This document shows, piece after piece, positions 12,601-40,192 of a stretch of DNA of 64,000 nucleotides. How positions within the stretch are numbered: position 1 is the first letter of the stretch; every line of letters starts with the position of its first letter. The stretch is from Chondrilla cf. caribensis (taxonomy: Eukaryota > Porifera > Demospongiae > Chondrillida > Chondrillidae). A program made the translations under genes and the position numbers. The notes beneath the pieces were generated by a model, which was not told the origin of the DNA, did not search any database, and was given only the letters and a program-made list of their open reading frames with translations. The stretch covers positions 1,194,159 to 1,258,158 of the forward strand of contig OZ026568.1 in the NCBI GenBank assembly GCA_964020155.1. Reading direction: 5' to 3'.

Positions 12601-15345
12601 CCAGTCTTTGAAGCACATTAAAATTGTGCTTATTGAAGAAGAAGTTGGGAAATGCTTTGCCCAGGCATTCGAAGAGGCCGGAAAGGCAAAAGGAATGTAT
12701 GGCTGGCTAGCTTCTACACTGGGAGGAGCCCTTTCAGGATTAGGTTCCTGGACCGGGTCTAAAACTACGGATACCTCACGCAGTTCTTCCAAAACAAGAT
12801 CCCCAGCTTCCTCCCAGGCTATAGACCCTGCACCCTCACTGGACAGAGGGCTTTCTTCCGTATCAAGATCTGATGTATCGACAAGTTTAGAGAACTTGAA
12901 ACTTGTCGTTTCAATATATGCGGGCACTGAAGAGTCAGTTGAAAATGTAAATTGTGGCATTCGCAAGACCATTGATGAAAATTTTGCATCCGAAGAGGTG
13001 GAAAGTGAGAAGATAGCCGATTTCACTCAGGATGTGATTAGTGATCTGCAGACACTAGCAAAAGAGAAACGTGTCTCGCTGAAGCTGTATGAGCCTCCGA
13101 TTAACAGAATCAAACTTCACGGAGATAAAGGTGACGTTGCCGCTGTGAAGAATGTTATATTGGGTAATATGCACCAGTTGGAACTTAACGAGAAGTATGA
13201 AAGTGAGGCTGTGCTTCTCCAGAAGAACATTCAATGGCAATGGAAGGACGAAGAATGTCATTTCCATGACTACGAGCCGATAGTGAACAAGACCATTGAG
13301 GATGCCTACCTGAACAGCTGCCCAAACAGCACGTTCGATTCTGACAATGGGAGATTTTCAATCACTTTCAGCTCTATGAAGGAAAGAAGCTTGGAGCTCG
13401 GTACATTCACAGACGTCAGAAGAATTGATTGCAATGAACAACTGAAGCAGTTTGAAAAGCTCTTAGCAGAAGGTAAGTGTTATTCTGGAAGGAAATACAG
13501 TGTTTCACTGTACCTAGGTGGTGTGTGTTCATACAGGTAGCACTGTACCTAGGTGGTGTGTGTTCATACAGGTAGCACTGTACCTAGGTGGTGTGTGTTC
13601 ATACAGGTAGCACTGTACCTACGTAGGTGGTGTGTGTTCATACAGGTAGCACTGTACCTAGGTGGTGGGTGTTCATACAGGTAGCACTGTACCTAGGTGG
13701 TGGGTGTTCATACAGGTAGCACTGTACCTAGGTGGTGTGTGTTCATACAGGTAACACTGTACCTAGGTGGTGGGTGTTCATACAGGTAGCACTGTACCTA
13801 GGTGGTGTGTGTTCATACAGGTAACACTGTACCTAGGTGGTGGGTGTTCATACAGGTAGTACTGTACCTAGGTGGTGTGTGTTCATACAGGTAGCACTGT
13901 ACCTAGGTGGTGGGTGTTCATACAGGTAGCACTGTACCTAGGTGGTGGGTGTTCATACAGGTAGCACTGTACCTAGGTGGTGTGTGTTCATACAGGTAGC
14001 ACTGTACCTAGGTGGTGGGTGTTCATACCTGTACCATCAGTACAGCATACAAGTGGAGTGGTTAAGCAATCCATGGCTCTGATTGCACAATAGGCCAAGT
14101 ATACCTAATGTGCTTGACATTGATTTAACCTACTGTACCCACATTGATCAAACTCCACTGTATGTACCAGTGACTGTATACGAGTAAACTGTACATACAC
14201 ATAGCACATACTTATGAACCCTTTTTGTTATTGTTTGTTTAAAGGTGAAAGGTCAGAGTTGTGGGAGCCCATGCCTGTTGACCTGTCAACTGGTAAAGAA
14301 GTTCAGCTGCACAAAGTGGAGCTCTCACCCGGATGTGAGGAATACACTGAAGTGTCTGATGCTTTTGCCCGGACTATGGGGTCACCCGTATCTTTCAATA
14401 TACCTGGAATGAGTAGTCCGTACCAAGGCATCTTGAAAATAGAAAGAATCCAAAATCCTTCCCTGTTTAGGCAGTACATGGCTAGGAAGAAGATCATGGA
14501 GAAAGCTAACCCTCAGGGGTGCGTAAATGAACGCCTGCTGTTTCACGGATGCTCTGGGGATGTTGTCAGCAAGATTGCCACGCAGGGACTCAATCGCAGC
14601 TTTGCCTTTGGGGAAAGAAGTGGTATGTTTGTAAATTGAATGTGATTTATCTCCTATTGCCATGGCAGCAGACTATAACACCAGATTTTAGTCGTCATTA
14701 TTGTCCATTTTAATTAGTACATACTTCTGGTTAGCACACACCCCTGGTGAGTACACTCTCCTGGTTAGTACACACTCCTGGTTAGTATACATTCCTGGGT
14801 AGTACATACTCCTGGTTAGTATACTCCTGGTTAGTACACACTCCTGGTTAGTACACACTCCTGGTTAGTACACACTCCTGGTTAGTACACACTCCTGGTT
14901 AGTACACACTCCTGGTTAGTACACACTCCTGGTTAGTACACACTCCTGGTTAGTACACTCCTGGTTAGTACATACTCCTGGTTAGTACACACTCCTGGTT
15001 AGTACATACTCCTGGCTATTACACCTTGACCCTGCTATTGTATCATTGTATCTTCTAGTTACTGTCTACGGTAAAGGAGTTTACTTTGCCAGAGATGCAA
15101 GCTACTCTGCTAGAGATACTTATTCCACACCGGATGGGAATGGATGCAAGTACATATTCTACTGTAGAGTTCTCACAGGAGAGTTCACAGATGGTGACAA
15201 GACCACTATTGTTCCTCCACCAAAAAACCCTGACATACCAGATGTTCTGTTTGATTCTGTTGTCAATGATGCCACCAATCCGGAAATATTTGTGGTCTTT
15301 GGAGATGCTCAGGCTTATCCTGACTACCTCATTACCTTCCATTGA
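5150..15345 (+). CDS. Gene A: PARP14-like macro-domain mono-ADP-ribosyltransferase
   Basis: Nine exons join in phase: 5150-5357, 6746-7222, 7519-7788, 7977-8228, 8588-10902, 11404-11637, 11867-13472, 14245-14622, 15059-15345 (2008 aa). The start is the first ATG after an in-frame TGA upstream. Order of parts: four RRM-like repeats (about 9-69, 185-228, 255-318, 335-402); KH-like alpha/beta repeats (about 430-930); macro 1 (935-1110, with VNAAN and FPAISSG loops intact); macro 2 (1163-1340, split by introns, nucleotide loop altered); macro 3 (1350-1530, altered loop, ALPAIGTG kept); a KH-like segment; WWE (about 1706-1770, WQWKDEE); transferase domain (1788-2008). Triad: H in LLFHGC, Y in YGKGVYFA, I in the EIFVVF strand, giving H-Y-I as in mono-ADP-ribosylating PARPs. 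Expected role, from the family: transfer single ADP-ribose units from NAD+ and bind ADP-ribosylated targets through macro 1. The layout is that of vertebrate PARP14 (about 1800 aa). RNA evidence is needed for the exact splice sites. Confidence 0.9.
6229..6661. repeat. Compound (CA)n array
   Basis: About 430 bp of CA repeats with scattered CATGCACG/CGCATGTACA interruptions, some repeated as higher-order units. It lies in intron 1 of gene A, ending about 85 bp before the exon 2 acceptor. Confidence 0.95.
13506..14030. repeat. 35-bp minisatellite in intron 7 of gene A
   Basis: About 15 tandem copies of a 35-bp unit beginning cactgtacctaggtggtgtg and ending in tacaggtag. Units differ mainly at one T/G site (gtgtgtg versus gtgggtg). 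Every unit contains tacag|gtag, an AG|GT junction that resembles both an acceptor and a donor. The array starts about 30 bp after the exon 7 donor. Confidence 0.95.
14735..15016. repeat. 17-bp minisatellite in intron 8 of gene A
   Basis: About 16 tandem copies of cctggttagtacacact with a few shortened units. It lies between the two catalytic-domain exons, ending about 45 bp before the last exon. The inverted copy of this region at 2.55 kb contains a gap at the matching position. Confidence 0.95.
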
Positions 15346-15985
15346 TATACAAGTTATGGACACAGTATTCTCCAGTATATTCCAGTATACTATAGGCCAT
15401 CTTTAATTGTATGCATACATGTAGCACTGGACAGTAGTAACCCAAAAACACTGTAGTGTTGTGATTGTAGCTAGTACTATTAGATGTAGTATCAGTAGTA
15501 CCACTGTGTCCACTGTACTATGTGTAATAATATTTGAATATTAAGATTCAGTTTACAAAATACAGTTCGTATATAAGTAGCATCTGTACTATGTAGATAT
15601 GAAACAATAATAGGCCATGCCATACTGCATGCATATGTATGGGCTGGATTGTGATGCTATGAATTCATGATAAAATTTATTAAAGTCAATATGATAACAT
15701 TGTAATCAAGTCATAATACTGGTATATTCAATTAATATTATAATAATGATTCATTATATTATTGTACTTAAATTTTTCGATAATATTCTTTGATCAATGA
15801 TTCATTAGAATAACAATGTTCCCATAACGTGATCAGTTAATTACACATAAGTAAAGCTATAACACAAGAATAAAGAATATCTCACACAGCATGTATATAT
15901 ATTATATATATAAACAGACTAGACTACACTACACACTGTACTCAGTACCTATAGTACACACCTAGCTGTAGTTAACTATGTACTG
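15346..15985. other. AT-rich spacer between convergent PARP ends
   Basis: No coding potential seen. It holds the 3' flank of gene A; the first clear AATAAA on the + strand is at 15869-15874, too far downstream to assign confidently. The whole spacer is present in inverted form at 1.92-2.44 kb. Confidence 0.5.
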
Positions 15986-16271
15986 CTAGTAAGTAATGAG
16001 ATACTCAGGGTAGGCCTGAGGATCATAGAAAACTACAAAAATAGAAGGACTACCAACATTGTCTACAACAGAGTCATAAAGTACATTCAGGTTGTTGGGA
16101 CTCTTAGGAGGAGGCACTAGCATACTACTGTTCCCTTTGGTGTATTTTCCAGTCAGTACACAACCAAAGTACATGTGACTGTCTGCAGTACCAAATCTCC
16201 ACTAGACACAGCATAACCAACAGAGGAATCTGCACCTCCAGCAGAATACATCCCTTTGCCATAACTTGTAG
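15986..16271 (-). pseudogene. Family A PARP terminal exon with one frameshift
   Basis: Minus strand: a TTTCAG acceptor, then an ATSYGKGMYSAG segment that keeps the catalytic tyrosine, then a break in frame near 16195, then [11 protein letters not shown] to the [15 protein letters not shown] end and stop TAG. The break is one missing base relative to the 45.5 kb copy. No matching upstream catalytic exon (with the histidine) is visible within 2 kb, so this looks like a solo duplicated last exon. An assembly error at one base cannot be excluded. Confidence 0.75.
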
Positions 16272-16470
16272 CTGAAATAGTGGAATATGATACATAATAA
16301 TATATTAGTGAATTGTGACGTACTGTAAGTATATCAACATTTCTCTCTGACATAGTAAATAGGCATCATCTACTGTTTTAATGTACACAAACATAGTTTG
16401 CATGCACTGCACATACATAATATACACATATAAGGATACGTACATACACAATATACTACAGTACACCGAA

Positions 16471-16472
<2 letters not shown>

Positions 16473-16528
<56 letters not shown>
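16473..16528. repeat. (CA)n microsatellite
   Basis: Uninterrupted CA run of about 28 units in intergenic DNA beside a PARP relic. Confidence 0.95.
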
Positions 16529-16531
<3 letters not shown>

Positions 16532-16984
16532 CAGCATCTTACATACAGAGTAAACATAATATAACATATAAAATGACACCTACATCTAACAACTGCCTCA
16601 TCAAAACTCACAATAAGTCCATATTCTGGTTTTCATTGTACTAAAAATTGGTCTGTGAGGCTCACTCCCATTAGCACCAAACACAGTCTCGGCATCAGTA
16701 GTATCAAGGGTCATCACAAATTCTGGACTATTTGACATGGGCGTTTCCTTGTAATTCTTCCCATGCTCTTTCAACCTGTGGATATGGGGAACATAAAAGG
16801 CTTTCTTTCAAGTTTCGCTCTTGCATAGTCAAGAATGGTCCCCAACAGCAACAATCCCTCCACTTTGGGAATAGCAAGAAAAGGTTTGCATCAGCTAAAT
16901 GTAAATTCTATTCGTAATCCTCACATTTTGTGCATGTTATTGTTACTGATTTTGAGTTAAATAATTAATATTATGTATTACTAT

Positions 16985-17125
16985 TATTATATTCTTATTA
17001 TTACTTAATATTATTACTATTTATTTATTATTTATTTATTATTTTATTTTATTCCACTGGGAGCCTTTGTAGTAGCCCTCTGGGCTAGTGGCCTCCTCAG
17101 TATAAATAATGAAACCTGAAACCTG
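16985..17125 (-). mobile_element. Probable 3' tail of a non-LTR retrotransposon or SINE
   Basis: Read on the minus strand, a segment ggctcccagtggaataaaat runs into an AAATAAT-type simple tail, preceded by gaggccactagcccagaggg. This 'conserved block plus A-rich simple repeat tail' form is typical of non-LTR element 3' ends. No reverse transcriptase is present, so only the tail is left. The class assignment is by form only. Confidence 0.4.
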
Positions 17126-17829
17126 AAAGGTTTTGATTCCACCCCAGAACTGCGAGGATTAAGTTTTGGCTCAACTAAAGGAATTTCAATATTCATATGG
17201 GTTGCGGTAGTCTGCATCGGTCACCTTGATGGTAGGTTTCTCAATATACCGTAGATTTTCCGACTCTTCAGCTAACCAACTAAAGGTTTTTACTCAGCAA
17301 CTGCCGCTCATCCACTTATATAGCCAGTAATCTGAATCACTAATGATGTAATCCTGTTGGGTATTTCCCTAGTTAATATGGCTGATACAGTAGCTTCCTC
17401 ATAATTGAATTATGCCAGTTATGATACCCGCACAAGTACATCCTGTGTACGCTTGTATAACATTTGTCTGTAATTTATCCCTGTATCCCTGGAATCTTTT
17501 GGCATCTCTTAAATACAAAAGTACTGCCTACCATAGTTGCATCATAGACCAGGGTCTATGGTTGCATGATTCGTTCCTATTCTGTTACAAGAAGCAGAAC
17601 TAGAATGTTATTACATATCTCATACAACATGCAAATCGATCATGGACATAGATGATAATACCTTGGATCTCTGATCAAAAATTTAAAGATCATATCGATC
17701 GATCGATAATAAAGATTGAAAATCTTTATTTGAACAGTAGCAGTAATGCAACTCTGTTGATCCGAAGGTTTGGGACAACCAACGTGCTATAGTGCGACTG
17801 CATGGACATAGAATGCCAGCTAGCTGGAA

Positions 17830-17970
17830 AAAAACACAAACAAACCTTATTCAAACTAGTAACAAACCAACGAAACTTCTTTTTGTTCCGACGTAGGTAT
17901 ATAGACGGCCATTTTGAAGGAAAATCGAATTCGAACTGGGTCTAGCTATTGAAAACGGCAACATGCTGTC
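17830..17970 (+). repeat. Third, short copy of the 3.2-5.0 kb / 36-37.7 kb block
   Basis: The stretch from aaaccttattcaaactag through agacggccattttgaa to actgggtctagctattgaaa matches 3.44-3.56 kb and 36.28-36.41 kb. Only about 130 bp is preserved. It lies between a minus-strand PARP end and a plus-strand spartin relic, the same order as in the 34.8-38.1 kb copy. Confidence 0.65.
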
Positions 17971-18032
17971 CTGACTTGATGTCGACACACACACGGGTGA
18001 CTCTGCTGCCGAAGAGCTAGCTAGTTGGTAAG

Positions 18033-18064
<32 letters not shown>

Positions 18065-18299
18065 TGCGTGCGTGTGTGTGTGTACCTTCTACAAGGGGAG
18101 GGATTCATCATTTGGTACTGTTCCACCTTCCATATATGCATTGCATTGGAAGATTCCAGTGGTAATCTAATAAGATGTGTTCACCCAAGTAAGGACAATA
18201 GCTGTGTGGTGTACAGTACTTCCCCTGGGAAAGTACCTGAATGCCACTAACCTTGTTTAGTACATAAGTAATGATATTGTTATTGTTCACTATGGGTCA

Positions 18300-18302
<3 letters not shown>

Positions 18303-18350
<48 letters not shown>
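18303..18350. repeat. (GT)n microsatellite
   Basis: GT run of about 24 units directly upstream of the spartin relic. A mixed GT/GCGT run lies at 18019-18083. Confidence 0.9.
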
Positions 18351-18352
<2 letters not shown>

Positions 18353-18461
18353 CATATATACCTTTCACAATGAATGACTACAGTTGTTATTTTGATATTT
18401 TTACATACATGTTCACCACACTAGGATTACTGTTCACTTGTGGTCCGTACTTGTTCCCAGG

Positions 18462-18868
18462 TGGACTAGTCCATGTCAGTGATGTTCTGATGGGTAGCTT
18501 AGCGTCACTGCCCATCAAAGTGGGGAAGAAGGCTTTTGACATAGTGTCCTCTTCTGAGGTAGGTGTGTGAACACACAACAATTGTACTACACTTGTATGT
18601 ACACAATGCACATGTATATGATTGTATATACTTGTGTGGGGTTGATTTGTACATTCAGTGCAACTTGCTTAGTACATAATCTGATTAATACATATGTCTG
18701 TTGATACTGTGAACATGCCACATCATATGGGTCATCATGTGATTGTCATGTGATCTATGAATATTAATTGATTTTGTTTTTACATCCCTCCAGTTTCCTA
18801 GGGAAGTTGGGACATGCTACTGCTAAAGAGGAATTGGACCATGATGGTTCTGACGCTGATATGTAATA
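18462..18868 (+). pseudogene. Partial spartin copy: two exons, internal exons missing
   Basis: Exon-like piece 1 (about 18462-18558) follows a TTCCCAG acceptor, encodes GGLVHVSDVLMGSLASL and onward, and ends at a GTAGGT donor. It matches spartin exon 47488-47585. Piece 2 (about 18795-18868) follows CCTCCAG, encodes FLGKLGHATAKEE and stops at TAA, matching the spartin terminal exon 46159-46234. The four exons that lie between them in the real gene are absent, as is everything upstream. It is a truncated duplicate, not a processed copy, because intron edges are kept. Confidence 0.85.
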
Positions 18869-19128
18869 ATAGTGTATTCATCACAAACACAATAGGGCCT
18901 TGTACCCTATTTACATATTATGTATAATATATACATTGTAATTAATGTCATTGAATGTAATGAGCCCTTTCATGCTTAGATGGTCTAGCTGGCCGGATTC
19001 ATTGGTAGTAGATGATAAAAGTTGATGAAAGTCCGACCGGAAATAATTTTAAAATGGGAACTACGAATTTTGGACTCTGTGGTTCATGAACTTTGTTTCA
19101 TTTCGCGCTAATCCGTGACCAATGATAA
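18869..19128. promoter_or_regulatory. Probable promoter region of PARP gene B
   Basis: Short region between the spartin relic and the gene B start codon. An ETS-like accggaaat is at 19036-19044 and an aaaatggga segment follows. No TATA box at a convincing distance. The assignment rests on position only. Confidence 0.3.
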
Positions 19129-34014
<14,886 letters not shown>

Positions 34015-34798
34015 CATACACACTGATACAAAAAGTTATATACCTTATCATGCAGTTTAGATTTATCAAAATGAACACACACACATGCACTATACTCATA
34101 TAATATAGTAATATACATTATGAATAATGTAAGCTGCAGCTGTTTACTGTAATATATAATAATAATTATTATAATATACGTATAATATTATATACAAGAT
34201 TGTAATGCTTTATTAATCTTAATAATAACAATATACAGTACGTACCAGTATTTTATTATAGTAATCAGAGCTAAATATATATATAGAAACATAAGATTAT
34301 ATAATCTACTATAATATATGTATATACTTAAATGATATAATAATGGAATAATATTATAATAATCATGGAGCAGCTACATATAGAACTACATGTATCCAGC
34401 TGTACGTATGCACAATGCCCTAGGGTGCATGTTGGAATTACATAAGCTTGATATTATATTATTACTAGTTGTACATTGACTTATGTTGGTTGGCTTGAAT
34501 TCAATGCCTCCACTTGATATCTTTCCTTACACACTTGTACGTAGCTGGGGCGTCTGTGAGAAATGTACACATGTTAAGAGTCCTCTATGTGCAGATAGTG
34601 CTCACAGGCATACAACAGTATATGTATGTAACTATTATAAGCACTACTATAAGATAGTCCATAATATGCACTACTTCATCGTATGCATATCAACAAGAAG
34701 GAAAGCTGTATATCTCACACAACACATACAATCACACTAGACTACACTCTGCACTCAGTACTTATAGTACACACCTAGCTGTAGTTAACTATGTACTG
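34015..34798. other. AT-rich intergenic region downstream of gene B
   Basis: 34.1-34.44 kb is dominated by ataatat-type low complexity. No coding potential was found, and no poly(A) signal could be assigned with confidence. From about 34.74 kb it becomes the 3' flank of a minus-strand family A PARP relic. Confidence 0.5.
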
Positions 34799-34851
34799 CT
34801 AGAAAGTAATGAGATACTCAGGGTAGGCCTGAGGATCATAGAAACTACAAA
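34799..34851 (-). pseudogene. Family A PARP terminal exon fragment cut by a CA array
   Basis: Minus strand: the last ~17 codons of the family A exon (bases of the CAGGCCTACCCTGAGTATC region) with one base lost in the preceding TTT, then TAG. Further upstream on that strand the exon is replaced by the CA array starting near 34.88 kb. The flank past the stop is shared with the other family A copies. Confidence 0.8.
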
Positions 34852-34877
34852 AGAAAATTTAACATGCATGCATGTAG

Positions 34878-37756
<2,879 letters not shown>

Positions 37757-37782
37757 ACAGGTCATGTGGCAGACCTTGCATT

Positions 37783-37880
<98 letters not shown>

Positions 37881-38078
37881 ATCCCATAGTGTTCAATTCA
37901 GTTGTCTTATTGTATACTTGCAGACATACATGGAAACACGGGGAATAACGTGAGTGAACTACACCAGTTATAGTCATGTTATCATATGATTGTTGTGTGA
38001 TCTCAAATATGAAATACATATCTCTCTAGTTTCTTAGGGAAGTTGGGACATGCTACTGCTAAAGAGGAAGTGAATTAG
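37757..38078 (+). pseudogene. Spartin 3'-end copy (three exon pieces)
   Basis: Piece 1 (about 37757-37783) encodes GHVADLAL and runs into a (GT)n donor. Piece 2 (37924-37949) is the micro-exon, 26 bp here versus 32 bp in the gene, between TTGCAG and GTGAGT. Piece 3 (38028-38078) encodes FLGKLGHATAKEE and stops at TAG, earlier than the gene. All lie in the same order and with the same intron edges as the real minus-strand gene. The upstream coding part is missing. Confidence 0.85.
37783..37877. repeat. (GT)n microsatellite in the spartin relic
   Basis: About 47 GT units starting at the 5' splice site position of the relic exon, exactly as in the functional spartin gene. Confidence 0.95.
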
Positions 38079-39459
38079 GAATGCTCTGACACGAACAATC
38101 AATGTATCGAGCACCTCGAAATTGCAACATTGTACCATATTTACTGTATGCATGACGGCTAGAGTATACAGATACTCCTACATATTGAGAGCCTTTGTTG
38201 TACTACATTACATTACATTACTTGCTCACCTTCTTGCTAATACTAGGTGTTACCTCCTCACAAGTACCGCATGTATAGGCTGTTATTGTATACAGTTAAG
38301 TTGCAGTAGCCATCGGCCCGGTTACATTAAAGTACTAGAGAGATTCAATAATTTTAATTTGTTTCTGAACCACTTTCAAACCACCTCGATATGTGGTTTA
38401 CTTGTATCAGTTACATGAATACCTCAACGCACCTACACACTGATGTGTTAAATCAGTTTGAAGAGTGTTTCAACACTTTTATATAGCAGGGGGTTTTTGT
38501 TTCTACCAGTGGGCTTGAGCCAGTTGTGTACTATTCTTCCTAGATCAATCCATTATTCTGACAGTGCAGCCTATTATTCATCAAAATGTATAGAAGTGGG
38601 AATATAAGTGAATACCTATTGTACTGCATACGTATAAGTATTTATGGTATATATCAAGTGGGGTGTCTGTTGACCTGTGGTGAATCTTGCTGCTGCATGT
38701 TGAATGAGTTATTTGACAAGGACAAAAACTGTTGTGATCCAGCTGATGAGAGCAGATGATTTCTGCTGAACACAACAGGAAAGTATACCTAATACATAAA
38801 ACTGAGCTTCCATTTCCCATATATTTGGATTCTCTTCTATTGTTCATGCCTAAATAGAAACATTGAAGAATACCTATTATGGACATTATGCACACACATT
38901 ACAATTGGCTTATGCCTATCCAGTCAAACATAATGCGTTGTCTGGTGACACTCTTGTATTATTATATATTTCTGATCATGAGGCCACTATTTATGTATTC
39001 ATGTATTCGGTTGTACATTATAGTATACATATCATATATGCATGTGATCAGCTGTAATGACATGTTGAGGGGAACCCCATAATTCTGCAGTTATTTACTG
39101 TACTTTTCCAATTTATAATCATTATCAAAGGCATGCATAATATCATGATCGTGGTATACATAGCTATGGATTGAACCCACTAGCAACATGTAATATATTA
39201 TAACAATGACCCTACACACAAATATTATCTATATATTATACTACAGACATACAGACTGAGAGGTTGGCCTGAGCTTGGTAATTATAACTTGTATATAATT
39301 ATTATTACATTTGAAGAATTTCAAAGAATATAATATTGTAGTATTACACTGTTATTCTAGCTACAATCGGTTGACACCAGACAGCTACATTATTATATAA
39401 TAATAATAATAAATTATTATATATAGAGTTACACCAATCATTATTCAAATCAAGGAACA
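38079..39459. other. Intergenic, no gene recognised
   Basis: AT-rich with short simple repeats (for example tacattacattacatt near 38.2 kb and ataataataataa near 39.4 kb). The short ORFs at 38122-38418 and 38581-38895 show no family features. Confidence 0.5.
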
Positions 39460-39864
39460 TCATGTGTTACAAAATGAAACCAAAACCAAAACCTTGGATG
39501 ATGTTGTTGTTTTTGGTAAAACCTTTGGCCCAACATGGAAGGGACTGATCTTGAGGGACGTGTTCAATACGTTGAGGTGACAGCTGTTTCGGGCTAGTAC
39601 CGGTTGTAGGGCACCTTCAATGTCAGAATCAATTCGTTCCCAATCTATTTTATGCCGATTTGATGAGATTATTTTAGCAGGATAATCAGAGTTAGCTACT
39701 TGGTTGTCTGGTCGCCGAATCGAGCACGGGGATTGAGCCAGCCGCTATTTTTTCAATTTTTGTCCATTTATACCTATTTATTAGAAGTTATTTATATGTT
39801 TACCTTTAGAATCTTTAGATGGATCATTGCTTCTTTTTTTCTTTCCGGCAGATTTGGACGCCAT
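39460..39864 (-). CDS. Small unidentified gene, divergent from gene C
   Basis: Minus strand: ATG at 39864 in context aaaATGGCGTCC opens a lysine-rich start (MASKSAGKKKRSNDPSKDSK) that ends at a good GTAAAC donor (exon 39804-39864). A second piece 39460-39707, after a CAG acceptor with a poor pyrimidine tract, keeps the frame and gives 102 aa in total, with an RHKIDWERIDSDIEGALQPV segment. I do not recognise the family. The 328 bp between this start and gene C would be a shared bidirectional promoter. Exon 1 is plausible; exon 2 borders are a guess. Confidence 0.35.
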
Positions 39865-40192
39865 TTTACTTTGGCAACGTTATTGCATAATAATCGATGC
39901 TGCTCGATCGTGACGTCATCACTGCCACACCCAGTTCTCCAGCGCGATAGCTGACTCTAATCCTCCTTCAACGTTTTCCGAGACTTATGCGATGTTCTTT
40001 TGTCTGGTGGATTGAATACACGTATGTGAATGTATGTAGACACCGGTAGAAAGTTTTGTGCCTTTACAACCATTCTTTTGATGACTATTCGCTACAGATG
40101 GGAACTCACTTCCTATCGATGATCGAAGTAGGAGTCAACGAGTCCTTCATAATATCTTGTCTACTCGGTTCATTGGAGATAATATCCTTATA
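39865..40192. promoter_or_regulatory. Candidate bidirectional promoter
   Basis: The 328 bp between a minus-strand ATG (39864) and the gene C ATG (40193). It is richer in CG dinucleotides than the surroundings, for example around 39.90-39.99 kb, and has a tgacgtcatc CRE-like site near 39911. The role is inferred from position. Confidence 0.35.

Larger units (their letters stand above)
16272..17829. other. Intergenic, repeats only
   Basis: Contains a (CA)n run (16473-16528), an AT-rich tract (about 16.95-17.05 kb) and a retroelement-like tail. The short ORF at 16732-16917 shows no recognisable protein. No gene is supported. Confidence 0.5.

Noticed and set aside
13506..14030. CRISPR-like regular repeats
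   Set aside because: Units are contiguous 35-bp tandem copies without unique spacers, inside an animal intron.
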